NCBI RefSeq assembly: GCF_000767465.1
Contig: NZ_CP009291.1
Span: 1,116,001 to 1,180,000 of the forward strand
Direction: 5' to 3'
From: Novosphingobium pentaromativorans US6-1
GTDB taxonomy: Bacteria > Pseudomonadota > Alphaproteobacteria > Sphingomonadales > Sphingomonadaceae
DNA: 64,000 nucleotides
In this document: piece after piece, positions 57,174-64,000 of the stretch
How the letters are laid out: each line of letters opens with the position of its first letter
How positions within the stretch are numbered: the first letter of the stretch is position 1
Notes under the pieces: model-generated
Seen by the model: the letters and a program-made list of their open reading frames with translations, nothing else
Told to the model about the DNA's origin: nothing
Database searches by the model: none
Position numbers and translations under genes: made by a program

Positions 57174-57251
57174 AGATTCGTTATTTCCACAAGCTGTCCA
57201 CAGCCCTGTCCCCTCACGGGATCGGGCGCTGGCCCTGAAAGGAAGATGGTC

Positions 57252-57524
57252 ATGACTGCATTTGCCGCTTCGCTCTTCACCCTTGGCGCAATCGTGTCGC
57301 TCTGGGTCATCGCCGCAAGCTGGATGCGCCACGGCCGCAAGGCATTCGCGCTCCGGGCGCAGCTTCATGCTTGCCCCGGTACGCTGACTGTCTCGTGGAA
57401 GATGATCGAGCGGGTGCCGGTTCCGGCCCTTGCCGCGCTCAGGACGGATCGGAAGGTGCGTCCGGCTCGTCGCCAGGCCCAGCGGCCGGCACTGGTTTGG
57501 CCTGGCCTTGAGCACGCCGCCTGA
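57252..57524 (+). CDS. Small single-pass membrane protein, putative SOS-induced effector
   Basis: 90 residues from the ATG at 57252, with AAGGAAG six bases upstream. One N-terminal membrane helix (FAASLFTLGAIVSLWVIAAS) is followed by a basic cytoplasmic tail of about 65 residues ([33 protein letters not shown]). Two LexA-type boxes lie 79-120 bases upstream. Its 3' end overlaps the 3' end of convergent pssA by 86 bases. I recognise no named family. SOS-induced small membrane proteins such as Caulobacter SidA block cell division, so such a role is possible but not shown. Confidence 0.7.
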   Translation: MTAFAASLFTLGAIVSLWVIAASWMRHGRKAFALRAQLHACPGTLTVSWKMIERVPVPALAALRTDRKVRPARRQAQRPALVWPGLEHAA

Positions 57525-58293
57525 CCTTGGCGTAGGACGCGATTCCCAACGGGATCAGGGCAAGATAGCCCAGCGTGATCACCGCCAGAGTGTACCAGGG
57601 CTCGGTCAACAGCGCCGCCACGGTCAGGCCGACCACCGCGATGAGGCCAATGCGCAAGTCGCGCGGGGGCTGCATCTTCGACCAACTCAGGGTGGGCACG
57701 CTCGAAATCATCAGGAAGGCGATGAGGACCATCCAGATGCTGACGGCAACGTCATTGGCGAATTCGGGAATGCCGGTCGCGATCCACAGGTAAATCGGCA
57801 GGAAGGCAAGGCCCGCACCCAGCGGTGCGGGAACGCCGGTCAGGAAGCCCGCCTGCTTGTGCGGCTGATCGAGCATGTCGAGGCGCGCATTGAAGCGCGC
57901 GAGGCGCAGCACGCAGCAGATTGCAAAGGCAAGCGATGCGATCCAGCCCAGGCTGGGCAGCTGGTGGAGCGTCCACAGATAAACGATCAACGCCGGGGCG
58001 ACCCCGAACGAAATCGAATCTGCCAGGCTGTCGAGCTCGGCCCCGAAGCGGGTCTGGGCGCGCAGCAGCCGGGCTGCACGGCCATCGATGCCGTCGAGCA
58101 GGCCGGCTAGAATCACGGCCTGCACCGATTTCTCGAAATCCCCGGCAATCGCAAAGCGAATCCCCGTCAGGCCGGAACACAGTGCTGCCGCAGTGATGGC
58201 ATTGGGCACGATCGCCCGCATCGAGAGCCCGCGCGCAAGCCGGCGGCGCGGCGAAAGCCGATCCTCGGCAAGCGGATCGGGCTCATCGATCAC
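57439..58293 (-). CDS. pssA: CDP-diacylglycerol-serine O-phosphatidyltransferase
   Basis: 284 residues with about seven membrane segments. The CDP-alcohol phosphotransferase motif is complete: [18 protein letters not shown] then [13 protein letters not shown]. It makes phosphatidylserine, which psd (overlapping upstream by ATGA) converts to phosphatidylethanolamine. The C-terminal 28 codons overlap the convergent small gene. Confidence 0.94.
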   Translation of the reverse strand: MIDEPDPLAEDRLSPRRRLARGLSMRAIVPNAITAAALCSGLTGIRFAIAGDFEKSVQAVILAGLLDGIDGRAARLLRAQTRFGAELDSLADSISFGVAPALIVYLWTLHQLPSLGWIASLAFAICCVLRLARFNARLDMLDQPHKQAGFLTGVPAPLGAGLAFLPIYLWIATGIPEFANDVAVSIWMVLIAFLMISSVPTLSWSKMQPPRDLRIGLIAVVGLTVAALLTEPWYTLAVITLGYLALIPLGIASYAKVRRRAQGQAKPVPAAGPGDEPDAPSDPS

Positions 58294-59039
58294 TGCGCAA
58301 CGCCCTCGATCACGCGGGCTTCGGACACTTCGGCAAGGACGGTTTCACCGGCAACGATGCGCTGCCCCATGAGAACCTTCGGCTCGGTGCCGGCGGGAAG
58401 ATAAACGTCGACGCGGCTGCCGAAGCGAATCAGTCCGACGCGCTGGCCTGCGGCGAGAATGTCGCCCGGCTTGACGAAAGGAACGATCCGGCGCGCGACC
58501 AGACCGGCAATCTGCGTGAAGCAGATGCGCAGGCCATCGCCGCGTTCGATGAGGATGTGCTGGCGCTCGTTCTCTTCGCTCGCCTTGTCGAGATCCGCAT
58601 TCATGAACTTGCCGGGGATATAGATCACCCGCCGAACGGTGCCGCCGATCGGCGCGCGATTGATGTGGACGTCGAACACGCTCATGAAAATGGAAACGCG
58701 CGTAACCGGCTGCGTATCCATTGGCTTCGCGCCGCTACCGTCTTCCATGGTTAGCTCACGCGGCGGCGCAACCTTCTGGATCAGCGTCACGAGGCCATCG
58801 GCCGGCGCAACGATCGCACGCTCGTCCTGCGGCGTCACACGCACCGGATCGCGGAAGAAGGCCAGTACGCACAAGGTGAGCACGGCAAGCGGCCAACCGA
58901 CCAACGGACCCAGCAGCAACCAGCCTGCCACCGCGATCACCCCGGCGATGCCGCCGAACTTGCGACCTTCGGGATGGATGGAGGGCCAGCGCCACGAAGC
59001 TTCGCCGCGACCTTGGTTATCGAGAATATCTCCGGGCAT
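58290..59039 (-). CDS. psd: Phosphatidylserine decarboxylase
   Basis: 249 residues, the short proenzyme type. Self-cleavage at Gly-Ser in [14 protein letters not shown] would create the pyruvoyl group; His in [14 protein letters not shown]-terminal membrane region ([20 protein letters not shown]). It produces phosphatidylethanolamine. First gene of the psd-pssA pair. Confidence 0.95.
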   Translation of the reverse strand: MPGDILDNQGRGEASWRWPSIHPEGRKFGGIAGVIAVAGWLLLGPLVGWPLAVLTLCVLAFFRDPVRVTPQDERAIVAPADGLVTLIQKVAPPRELTMEDGSGAKPMDTQPVTRVSIFMSVFDVHINRAPIGGTVRRVIYIPGKFMNADLDKASEENERQHILIERGDGLRICFTQIAGLVARRIVPFVKPGDILAAGQRVGLIRFGSRVDVYLPAGTEPKVLMGQRIVAGETVLAEVSEARVIEGVAQ

Positions 59040-59136
59040 GGCTCTCTTCTAGAAGTGCTCGTCGGATACCGCAATGCCAAGGAATACCGTAGCTTCCCTG
59101 GAGGGGTATCGCCGATGTCGGTGATGGGGAAGCTGG

Positions 59137-59222
59137 TGGTGGACAGGGCTGGATTCGAACCAACGTACGCTTGCGCGGGCAGATTTACAGTCTGCTGCCT
59201 TTAACCACTCGGCCACCTGTCC
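59137..59222 (-). tRNA. tRNA-Tyr (GTA)
   Basis: 86 bases with encoded CCA and a long variable arm, as expected for a type II tRNA. Acceptor GGACAGG/CCTGTCC, anticodon stem GCAGA/TCTGC with loop CTGTAAA, T-arm with GGTTCGAATCC. Confidence 0.95.
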
Positions 59223-59373
59223 ACACCAGTTCTGGCTTGCGGGAAAACCCGCTTTGGTGAGGCTCCCGGAAGGAGCCCGTTGCCGAGGAGCCGCGCCTTT
59301 GCCGAAGCGAGCCTTGCCTGTCAATGGGGTGACTGGCAGGAGCGAAAATAGTTTTTTGTTGAAAGGACATTTC

Positions 59374-60183
59374 ATGAGTAAGCGCGGCGATCATCAGGGC
59401 GGTGGAAAACCAGCCCGGGCCCTACGTGGAAGGGCCGGCCGCATGAAAAACGGGCGCGGTAGCGGACGTGCTTCCTCGGGCATGGTTCGCCTGTGGGGAA
59501 GACATGCCGTTGAAGCCGCTCTCAAGAATCCCGACCGCCATCACCGCAAATTGTGGGCCACTCGAGAGGGCGTTGATTCGCTCGACGGCGAATTACCCAC
59601 CGATTTCACGGTCGAATGGGCACAGCCCGCCGACCTTGCCCGGCTCGTCGCCCGCGACGCGCCACACCAGGGCCTCGTTCTCGAATGCGAACCACTGGAT
59701 GATGTCTTTCTCGCCGATGTGCTCGACGGCGACCCGGCACGGCCCGTTCTCGTGCTGGACCAGGTCACCGATCCTCATAACGTCGGCGCGATCATGCGCT
59801 CGGCCCTCGCCTTCAATGCCTGCGCCATCGTCACGCAGGACCGTCACGCTCCGCCCGAATCGGGCACTCTGGCCAAATCGGCCTCCGGCGCGCTCGAAAC
59901 GCTGCCCTGGGTACGCGTGGTGAACCTGGCCCGCGCGCTCGAGGAGATCGCCGAAGCCGGATACTGGCGACTCGGCCTGGATGGTGAAGCGGAGGCCACG
60001 CTGGCCGAAGCCCTCCCCGCCGGTCCTGTCGCGCTCGTGCTCGGCGCTGAAGGCGACGGAATGCGCCACAACATCGTCCAGCACTGCGACGCCGTCGCCA
60101 AGCTGCCGATCAGCAGCGAGATGGAAAGCCTTAACGTCAGCAATGCCGCTGCCATCGCGCTTTACGCGGTGGCGACGCGCTGA
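59374..60183 (+). CDS. rlmB: SpoU-family rRNA 2'-O-methyltransferase RlmB
   Basis: 269 residues from the ATG at 59374 with AAAGGA upstream. A basic Gly/Arg-rich N-terminal extension of about 45 residues, a substrate-binding domain (LWGRHAVEAALKNP), then the knotted SPOUT domain: LDQVTDPHNVGAIMRSA (motif 1), VLGAEGDGMRH (motif 2), LPISSEMESLNVSNAAAIAL (motif 3). It methylates G2251 of 23S rRNA in E. coli. Close relatives (TrmH) act on tRNA; the N-terminal domain favours RlmB. Confidence 0.93.
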   Translation: MSKRGDHQGGGKPARALRGRAGRMKNGRGSGRASSGMVRLWGRHAVEAALKNPDRHHRKLWATREGVDSLDGELPTDFTVEWAQPADLARLVARDAPHQGLVLECEPLDDVFLADVLDGDPARPVLVLDQVTDPHNVGAIMRSALAFNACAIVTQDRHAPPESGTLAKSASGALETLPWVRVVNLARALEEIAEAGYWRLGLDGEAEATLAEALPAGPVALVLGAEGDGMRHNIVQHCDAVAKLPISSEMESLNVSNAAAIALYAVATR

Positions 60184-60226
60184 CTTGAGAAAATCAGCCA
60201 CAGCTCTGAAACCAGGGGGAACAGAG

Positions 60227-61072
60227 ATGCGACACTTTGCAATGTCCAAAATACACGGCCGCAGAGCGCTAACCGCGCTGGCGGCCGGGGCCCTCACCCT
60301 GCTGCTGGCCGCGTGCATCTTCGCGCCCGGCAAGTTCACCTCGCAGCTCGACGTGCGCAAGGATCGCAGCTTTGCGTTTCGCTACACCGGCGAGATCCTG
60401 ATGATGCCGCTGATGGAGGCGTCGAAGAAGCAGAACTTCGAGCCGGAGACCTGCTACGAAGAAGACAGCTTCGACGAGCGCAAGTGCACCGACGACGAGA
60501 TCGCGCAGCAGAAGCAGGAATGGGAAAAATCGCGCGAGGAAAGCAAGCAGAAGGACGCGCAGGCCGCGCAGATGCTGCTGGGCGGCATCGACCCGAGTAA
60601 CCCGGAATCCGGCAAGGCGATTGCCGAGAAACTGCGCCGGCAGGCCGGCTGGAACAAGGTCGAGTATATCGGCAAGGGCAAATTCGATGTCGACTTCGCC
60701 ATCGAGGCCCGTCTCGACCATGACTTCACCTTCCCGACCTTCGAAGGCATGCCGATGACCAATGCCTTCGTGCAACTCTCGCTGCGCCAGGACGGCACAG
60801 TGCGGGTCGACGCCCCCGGGTTCGGTCCGGCCAACAGCCCGGGCGCGATGGCGGGCATGATGTCGGGCATGGCCAAGGGTGCAGCGGGCGGGGATGACGG
60901 ACCGGCCACGCTGGCGGATGGTACCTTCACTATCCGTACCGATGCGCAGATCCTTGCCAACAACACCGATGAAGGCCCCAAGGCCGCTGCAGGAAGCACA
61001 CAGTCGCTGACCTGGCAGGTCAACCCGCGAACGCCTGCAGCCCCGACAGCCCTGCTCAAGCTGGCGCCCTGA
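60227..61072 (+). CDS. Predicted lipoprotein, unknown function
   Basis: 281 residues from the ATG at 60227 with AGGGGGA upstream. The signal peptide ends in a lipobox, LLLAACIFAPGKF, so it should be lipid-anchored. A charged coiled-coil-like stretch (QQKQEWEKSREESKQKDAQ) and a Met/Gly-rich loop follow. I recognise no named family, though similar proteins seem usual in sphingomonads. It is downstream of rlmB by 43 bases and may share its transcript. Confidence 0.8.
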   Translation: MRHFAMSKIHGRRALTALAAGALTLLLAACIFAPGKFTSQLDVRKDRSFAFRYTGEILMMPLMEASKKQNFEPETCYEEDSFDERKCTDDEIAQQKQEWEKSREESKQKDAQAAQMLLGGIDPSNPESGKAIAEKLRRQAGWNKVEYIGKGKFDVDFAIEARLDHDFTFPTFEGMPMTNAFVQLSLRQDGTVRVDAPGFGPANSPGAMAGMMSGMAKGAAGGDDGPATLADGTFTIRTDAQILANNTDEGPKAAAGSTQSLTWQVNPRTPAAPTALLKLAP

Positions 61073-61168
61073 AGGCGAAAGGGTCCGGTGACGCCGTGCG
61101 CTACCGGACCCTGTCTGAACCTGGCTTTGGACACTGCGCTATCGCGGCGTCGAAGAACCAATAAGAAA

Positions 61169-61199
61169 CGCCGCGCTGACCCTGGGGTCGGCGCGGCGC
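61169..61199. terminator. Bidirectional terminator between lipoprotein gene and hupB
   Basis: CGCCGCGCTGACCC, loop TG, GGGTCGGCGCGGCG with a short mismatch; the plus strand continues CAATCTTTT and the minus strand TTTCTT. It serves both convergent genes. Confidence 0.8.
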
Positions 61200-61240
61200 A
61201 ATCTTTTCAACCTGTGAGGCGAACAGGCTGGCCGTCTGGA

Positions 61241-61513
61241 TTAGTTGACGGCGTCCTTGAGGCCCTTGCCAGCCTTGAACTTCGGCTGAGCCGAAGCCTT
61301 GATTTCCATGGGCTCGCCGGTGCGCGGGTTGCGGCCGGTCGAGGCCTTGCGCTTGGCAACCGAGAAGGTGCCGAAACCAACCAGGCGGACCTCGTCACCC
61401 TTCTTCAGCGCGCCGGTGATGGCGTCGAAGACGCCTTCAACGGCCTTGGTCGCATCGCTGCGGGTCAGACCGCTGGTGTCGGCAACTGCGCTGATGAGAT
61501 CGTTCTTGTTCAT
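61241..61513 (-). CDS. hupB: DNA-binding protein HU
   Basis: 90 residues. MNKNDLISAVADTSGLTRSD and GFGTFSVAKRKASTGRNPRTG are the HU signature, with the DNA-intercalating Pro in GRNPRTGEPM. Nucleoid architecture. AGGGGG precedes the ATG. Monocistronic. Confidence 0.97.
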   Translation of the reverse strand: MNKNDLISAVADTSGLTRSDATKAVEGVFDAITGALKKGDEVRLVGFGTFSVAKRKASTGRNPRTGEPMEIKASAQPKFKAGKGLKDAVN

Positions 61514-61856
61514 TATGGGTACCCCCTAACCTTTCAGTGGAACCGGATGTGATGGGATAGTTGAATCGCCTCTTGAATGGCCCGGGAATTGAGCGGGTTT
61601 TCTCTGCCGTGTCAAAGGCAAAACAGGCGAAAAACCCGCACTTAATCGCGTTTTTCCGCCATTCTTGTGACGAATTGCGATTGTGCAGCGCAACATCGAA
61701 GGTGTGGCGACATTCCGACTCGCTGCGCCAGTGCAAACCTTGCGGGGTCAAAACCGAAAGATCGCAACCGCGGCATTCGGCGTAACCCCGATTCGGGTGT
61801 TAACATCCTGTAATCTGGAGCCCTTGCCACGGACCCGCAGGATTGCAGGAGCGCGC
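61514..61856. other. Non-coding gap between rplS and hupB
   Basis: About 340 bases with no supported gene. It presumably contains the hupB promoter region on the minus strand. Short frames on both strands lack start signals. A T-rich stretch (GCGTTTTTCCGCC) at about 61650 is unremarkable. Confidence 0.5.
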
Positions 61857-61887
61857 AAAAAAGGCGGTCCGAACCGAACCGCCTCTC
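61857..61887 (-). terminator. Rho-independent terminator of trmD-rplS
   Basis: Minus strand GAGGCGGTTCGGTTCGGACC followed by GCCTTTTTTG: stem GGCGGT-CCG with CGGACCGCC and a six-T run, 37 bases after the rplS stop. Confidence 0.88.
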
Positions 61888-61923
61888 AAGCTGCCTGCCG
61901 CAAGACAGGCAATGTGCCGATGC

Positions 61924-62292
61924 TTACGCGTCGGCGCGAACGTCGCGGCGCTCGGCGATGCGGGCGCGCTTACCGGTACGACCACGCAGGTAGTACAGCT
62001 TGGCACGACGCACGACGCCGCGGCGAACCACGGTGATCGAATCGATGTTCGGCGAGTACAGCGGGAAAACGCGTTCCACGCCTTCACCGAAGCTGATCTT
62101 GCGGACGGTGAAGTTCGAACCCATGCCACGGTTCGAACGCGCGATGCACACGCCTTCGAAGTTCTGGACGCGAGTACGGGTACCTTCGACGACCTTCACA
62201 CCGACGCGGACGGTATCGCCCGGACGGAACTCAGGGATATCCTTGCCGGCCTTGGCAATTTCCTCGGCCTCGATCTGCTGAATCAGGTTCAT
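61924..62292 (-). CDS. rplS: 50S ribosomal protein L19
   Basis: 122 residues. [20 protein letters not shown] and [20 protein letters not shown] are L19 signatures. The ATG overlaps the trmD stop (ATGA); trmD-rplS is a conserved pair. Confidence 0.98.
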   Translation of the reverse strand: MNLIQQIEAEEIAKAGKDIPEFRPGDTVRVGVKVVEGTRTRVQNFEGVCIARSNRGMGSNFTVRKISFGEGVERVFPLYSPNIDSITVVRRGVVRRAKLYYLRGRTGKRARIAERRDVRADA

Positions 62293-63035
62293 GAACCCAA
62301 ATCCTCATCTTTGTGCCGCGCGCCAGAGGCAGACTGGTCCCGAGCGCCCCTATGACGCTCCCAAAGGTCCGGTCTGCGTAACCGTGTGTCTTCCTCCGCC
62401 TTTTGTTTCCGCCAGGCGGCGATCTTCGCATGATCCCCCGATCGCAGCACTTCAGGGATCGTGCGCCCTTCCCACTCGGTGGGTCGGGTATAGTGCGGAT
62501 ACTCGAGAAGACCGTCCTCGAACGATTCCTCGGCCCCGCTGGAAGCCGCGCCCATTACGCCGGGAAGCAGGCGAATGCAAGCGTCCAGCAGCATCAGGGC
62601 CGCAGGTTCTCCGCCAGACAGGACGATATCGCCGACCGACACCTGCTCCACGTTGCGTCCCTCGAAGATCCGCTCGTCAAAGCCCTCGAACCGGCCGCAC
62701 AGGATGGTCACGCCCGGCCCGGCCGCAAGCTCGCGCACCCGGGCCTGCGAAATCGGGCGGCCGCGCGGCGTCATAGCGATCACCGGGGCCTCGGGGCTGA
62801 GGCTGCGCGCATGGTCGATGGCGGCGGCCAGAACGTCGGCCTTGAGAACCATGCCCGCGCCACCGCCGGCAGGCGTATCGTCGACCGTGCGGTGCTTGTC
62901 CCTGGCGAAGTCGCGGATCTGCACCGTCTCGATCGACCACTTGCCTTCGGCCAGTCCGCGCCCGGCAAGCGAAATGCCGAGGGGGCCCGGAAACATGTCA
63001 GGATAAAGTGTGAGGACGGTGGCCGCGAATGTCAT
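62289..63035 (-). CDS. trmD: tRNA (guanine37-N1)-methyltransferase
   Basis: 248 residues from the ATG at 63035 ([17 protein letters not shown]); an upstream start at 63053 is possible and neither has a clear ribosome site. The trefoil-knot SAM site is [16 protein letters not shown], with [17 protein letters not shown]. It makes m1G37 and prevents +1 frameshifting. The C-terminal 25 residues after [11 protein letters not shown] are an unusual basic/Ala extension. rimM and rpsP, its usual partners, are not adjacent on this side. Confidence 0.95.
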   Translation of the reverse strand: MTFAATVLTLYPDMFPGPLGISLAGRGLAEGKWSIETVQIRDFARDKHRTVDDTPAGGGAGMVLKADVLAAAIDHARSLSPEAPVIAMTPRGRPISQARVRELAAGPGVTILCGRFEGFDERIFEGRNVEQVSVGDIVLSGGEPAALMLLDACIRLLPGVMGAASSGAEESFEDGLLEYPHYTRPTEWEGRTIPEVLRSGDHAKIAAWRKQKAEEDTRLRRPDLWERHRGARDQSASGARHKDEDLGS

Positions 63036-63090
63036 GGCCGCGGCAAAGCCCAAATCGGCAGCGCGGGCAAGAGGCGCGGACGCGAAAATG

Positions 63091-64000
63091 TCACAAGGGC
63101 TTGAAGATCCGGTCAGGCAAGAGACCGCGACAGGCTTCGAGTTCCTCCAGCAGCCATTCGCGCAGGCGCTCGATCTTGCGTACCCCGACGCGGTTGACCG
63201 GATGGACCAGCCAGTGTGCGCTTCCCGGCATATAGAGTGTATCGAAGGGCTGGATCAGCCGCCCGCTCTCCAACTCTGCCTGCCAGAACAGCGGGGACAT
63301 CAGAGCCACGCCGTAACTTTCCCGGACGATGCTCGCTTCCTGGGACTGGTTGTCCATGACGATGCCGCGGCGCGGCGCGAGCTTCGCTTCCACCCCGGCA
63401 GCAGCGAACCACCCGGCCCACCCGGCATCGTTCGGCGCGAGCCGCTCGGCGCGCAGGAGATCCTCAGGCCTGCCGATCGCATTCGCCTCAAGGAATTCGC
63501 GCGTGCAGATCGGCGTGAAGTGCTGCCGGAACAGGAACGTGCTGCGCAGCCCCTCCCAGACGCCGGAACCCGCGCGGATCGCCACGTCGAAAGACGAATT
63601 GCCCAGATCGATCGTCTCGTTCGCCAGCGACAGGCGCACCGCCAGGTCCGGAAAACGCATCTGGAAGCGGCCGATGCGCCCGCTCAACCAGACGCTGCCG
63701 AGCGAGATCGCGGCATTGATCGCAAGGACCTCGTGATCCTCCTCCCTCAGCGCCGCGAAGGCGTCCGCCATGCCGGCAAAGGCTGCCGTGACGGCCGGGA
63801 GCAAACGGTGCCCCGCCTCGGACAGGCGCACCCTGCCCTTCTCGCGCACGAAAAGAGAGCGGCCAAGACGATCCTCCAACTGGCGCACCTGATAGCTGAC
63901 CGCAGCCTGCGTCATCCCGAGTTCCTCTGCCGCGCGCGAGAAATTCTCGAGGCGACCTGCGGCTTCGAAGGCGCGCACGGCACTGAGCGGAGGAAGCGGT
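63091..64000 (-). CDS. LysR-family regulator (GcvA-like), 5' end beyond window
   Basis: At least 303 codons are visible. The frame runs through the right edge: [20 protein letters not shown] shows that the usual start lies a few codons outside; the GTG at 63978 is probably internal. Helix-turn-helix [23 protein letters not shown], then the substrate-binding domain; LPPLxAxRAFEAAxR starts are typical of the GcvA/AmpR branch. Target genes are not visible. Confidence 0.88.
   Translation of the reverse strand, partial: PLPPLSAVRAFEAAGRLENFSRAAEELGMTQAAVSYQVRQLEDRLGRSLFVREKGRVRLSEAGHRLLPAVTAAFAGMADAFAALREEDHEVLAINAAISLGSVWLSGRIGRFQMRFPDLAVRLSLANETIDLGNSSFDVAIRAGSGVWEGLRSTFLFRQHFTPICTREFLEANAIGRPEDLLRAERLAPNDAGWAGWFAAAGVEAKLAPRRGIVMDNQSQEASIVRESYGVALMSPLFWQAELESGRLIQPFDTLYMPGSAHWLVHPVNRVGVRKIERLREWLLEELEACRGLLPDRIFKPL

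Overview
The window is GC-rich alphaproteobacterial DNA, most probably from the order Sphingomonadales (Novosphingobium or a relative). This is inferred from the chromosomal gene order (rpsB-tsf-pyrH-frr-uppS-cdsA-dxr-rseP-bamA-ompH-fabZ; ccmC-D-E-F-G-H; dapF-mtaB-ftsY-yciB), from protein similarity judged by eye, and from alphaproteobacterial-type LexA boxes (GTTC-N7-GTTC). No database search was run.

Bases 1 to about 16.26 kb are the right-hand part of an integrated mobile element. A P4-type tyrosine integrase sits beside the 3' end of a tRNA-Met(CAT) gene; the other end lies beyond base 1. The element carries a RES/Xre toxin-antitoxin pair, a large methyltransferase-helicase of the strawberry-notch (SNO) family, a Toprim primase, a lytic transglycosylase and a small DUF5818-like protein. 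A LexA-type box lies in the divergent promoter between the primase and the transglycosylase.

The SNO gene is the most striking object. It is cut into three collinear pieces (12805-10658, 6826-6509, 2785-1019, minus strand) by two different RIT elements (Recombinase In Trio: three overlapping tyrosine-recombinase genes between terminal inverted repeats). Removing both elements at the boundaries read here gives one open frame of about 1411 codons. Both RITs carry, at one end only, a related 20-bp palindrome outside the inverted repeat. RIT1 also supplies an outward Shine-Dalgarno and ATG that run in frame into the downstream helicase fragment. ritA of RIT2 has a one-base frameshift.

From 16.26 kb on, the DNA is ordinary chromosome: fatty-acid and envelope genes (mltG, fabF, acpP), aspS, rnd-oxyR, pgsA, an MFS transporter, stress and small proteins, a GGDEF-EAL protein, dapF-mtaB-ftsY-yciB, kup, the cytochrome c maturation operon, tRNA-His, a prolyl-hydroxylase-like oxygenase, sodC, rpmE, the long fabZ-to-rpsB translation/envelope cluster, pssA-psd, tRNA-Tyr, rlmB, a lipoprotein, hupB, rplS-trmD and a LysR regulator cut by the right edge.

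In the chromosomal part, the most notable observation is a pair of tandem LexA-type boxes (57132-57173) upstream of a 90-residue single-pass membrane protein. That arrangement suggests an SOS-induced membrane effector, possibly a division inhibitor.
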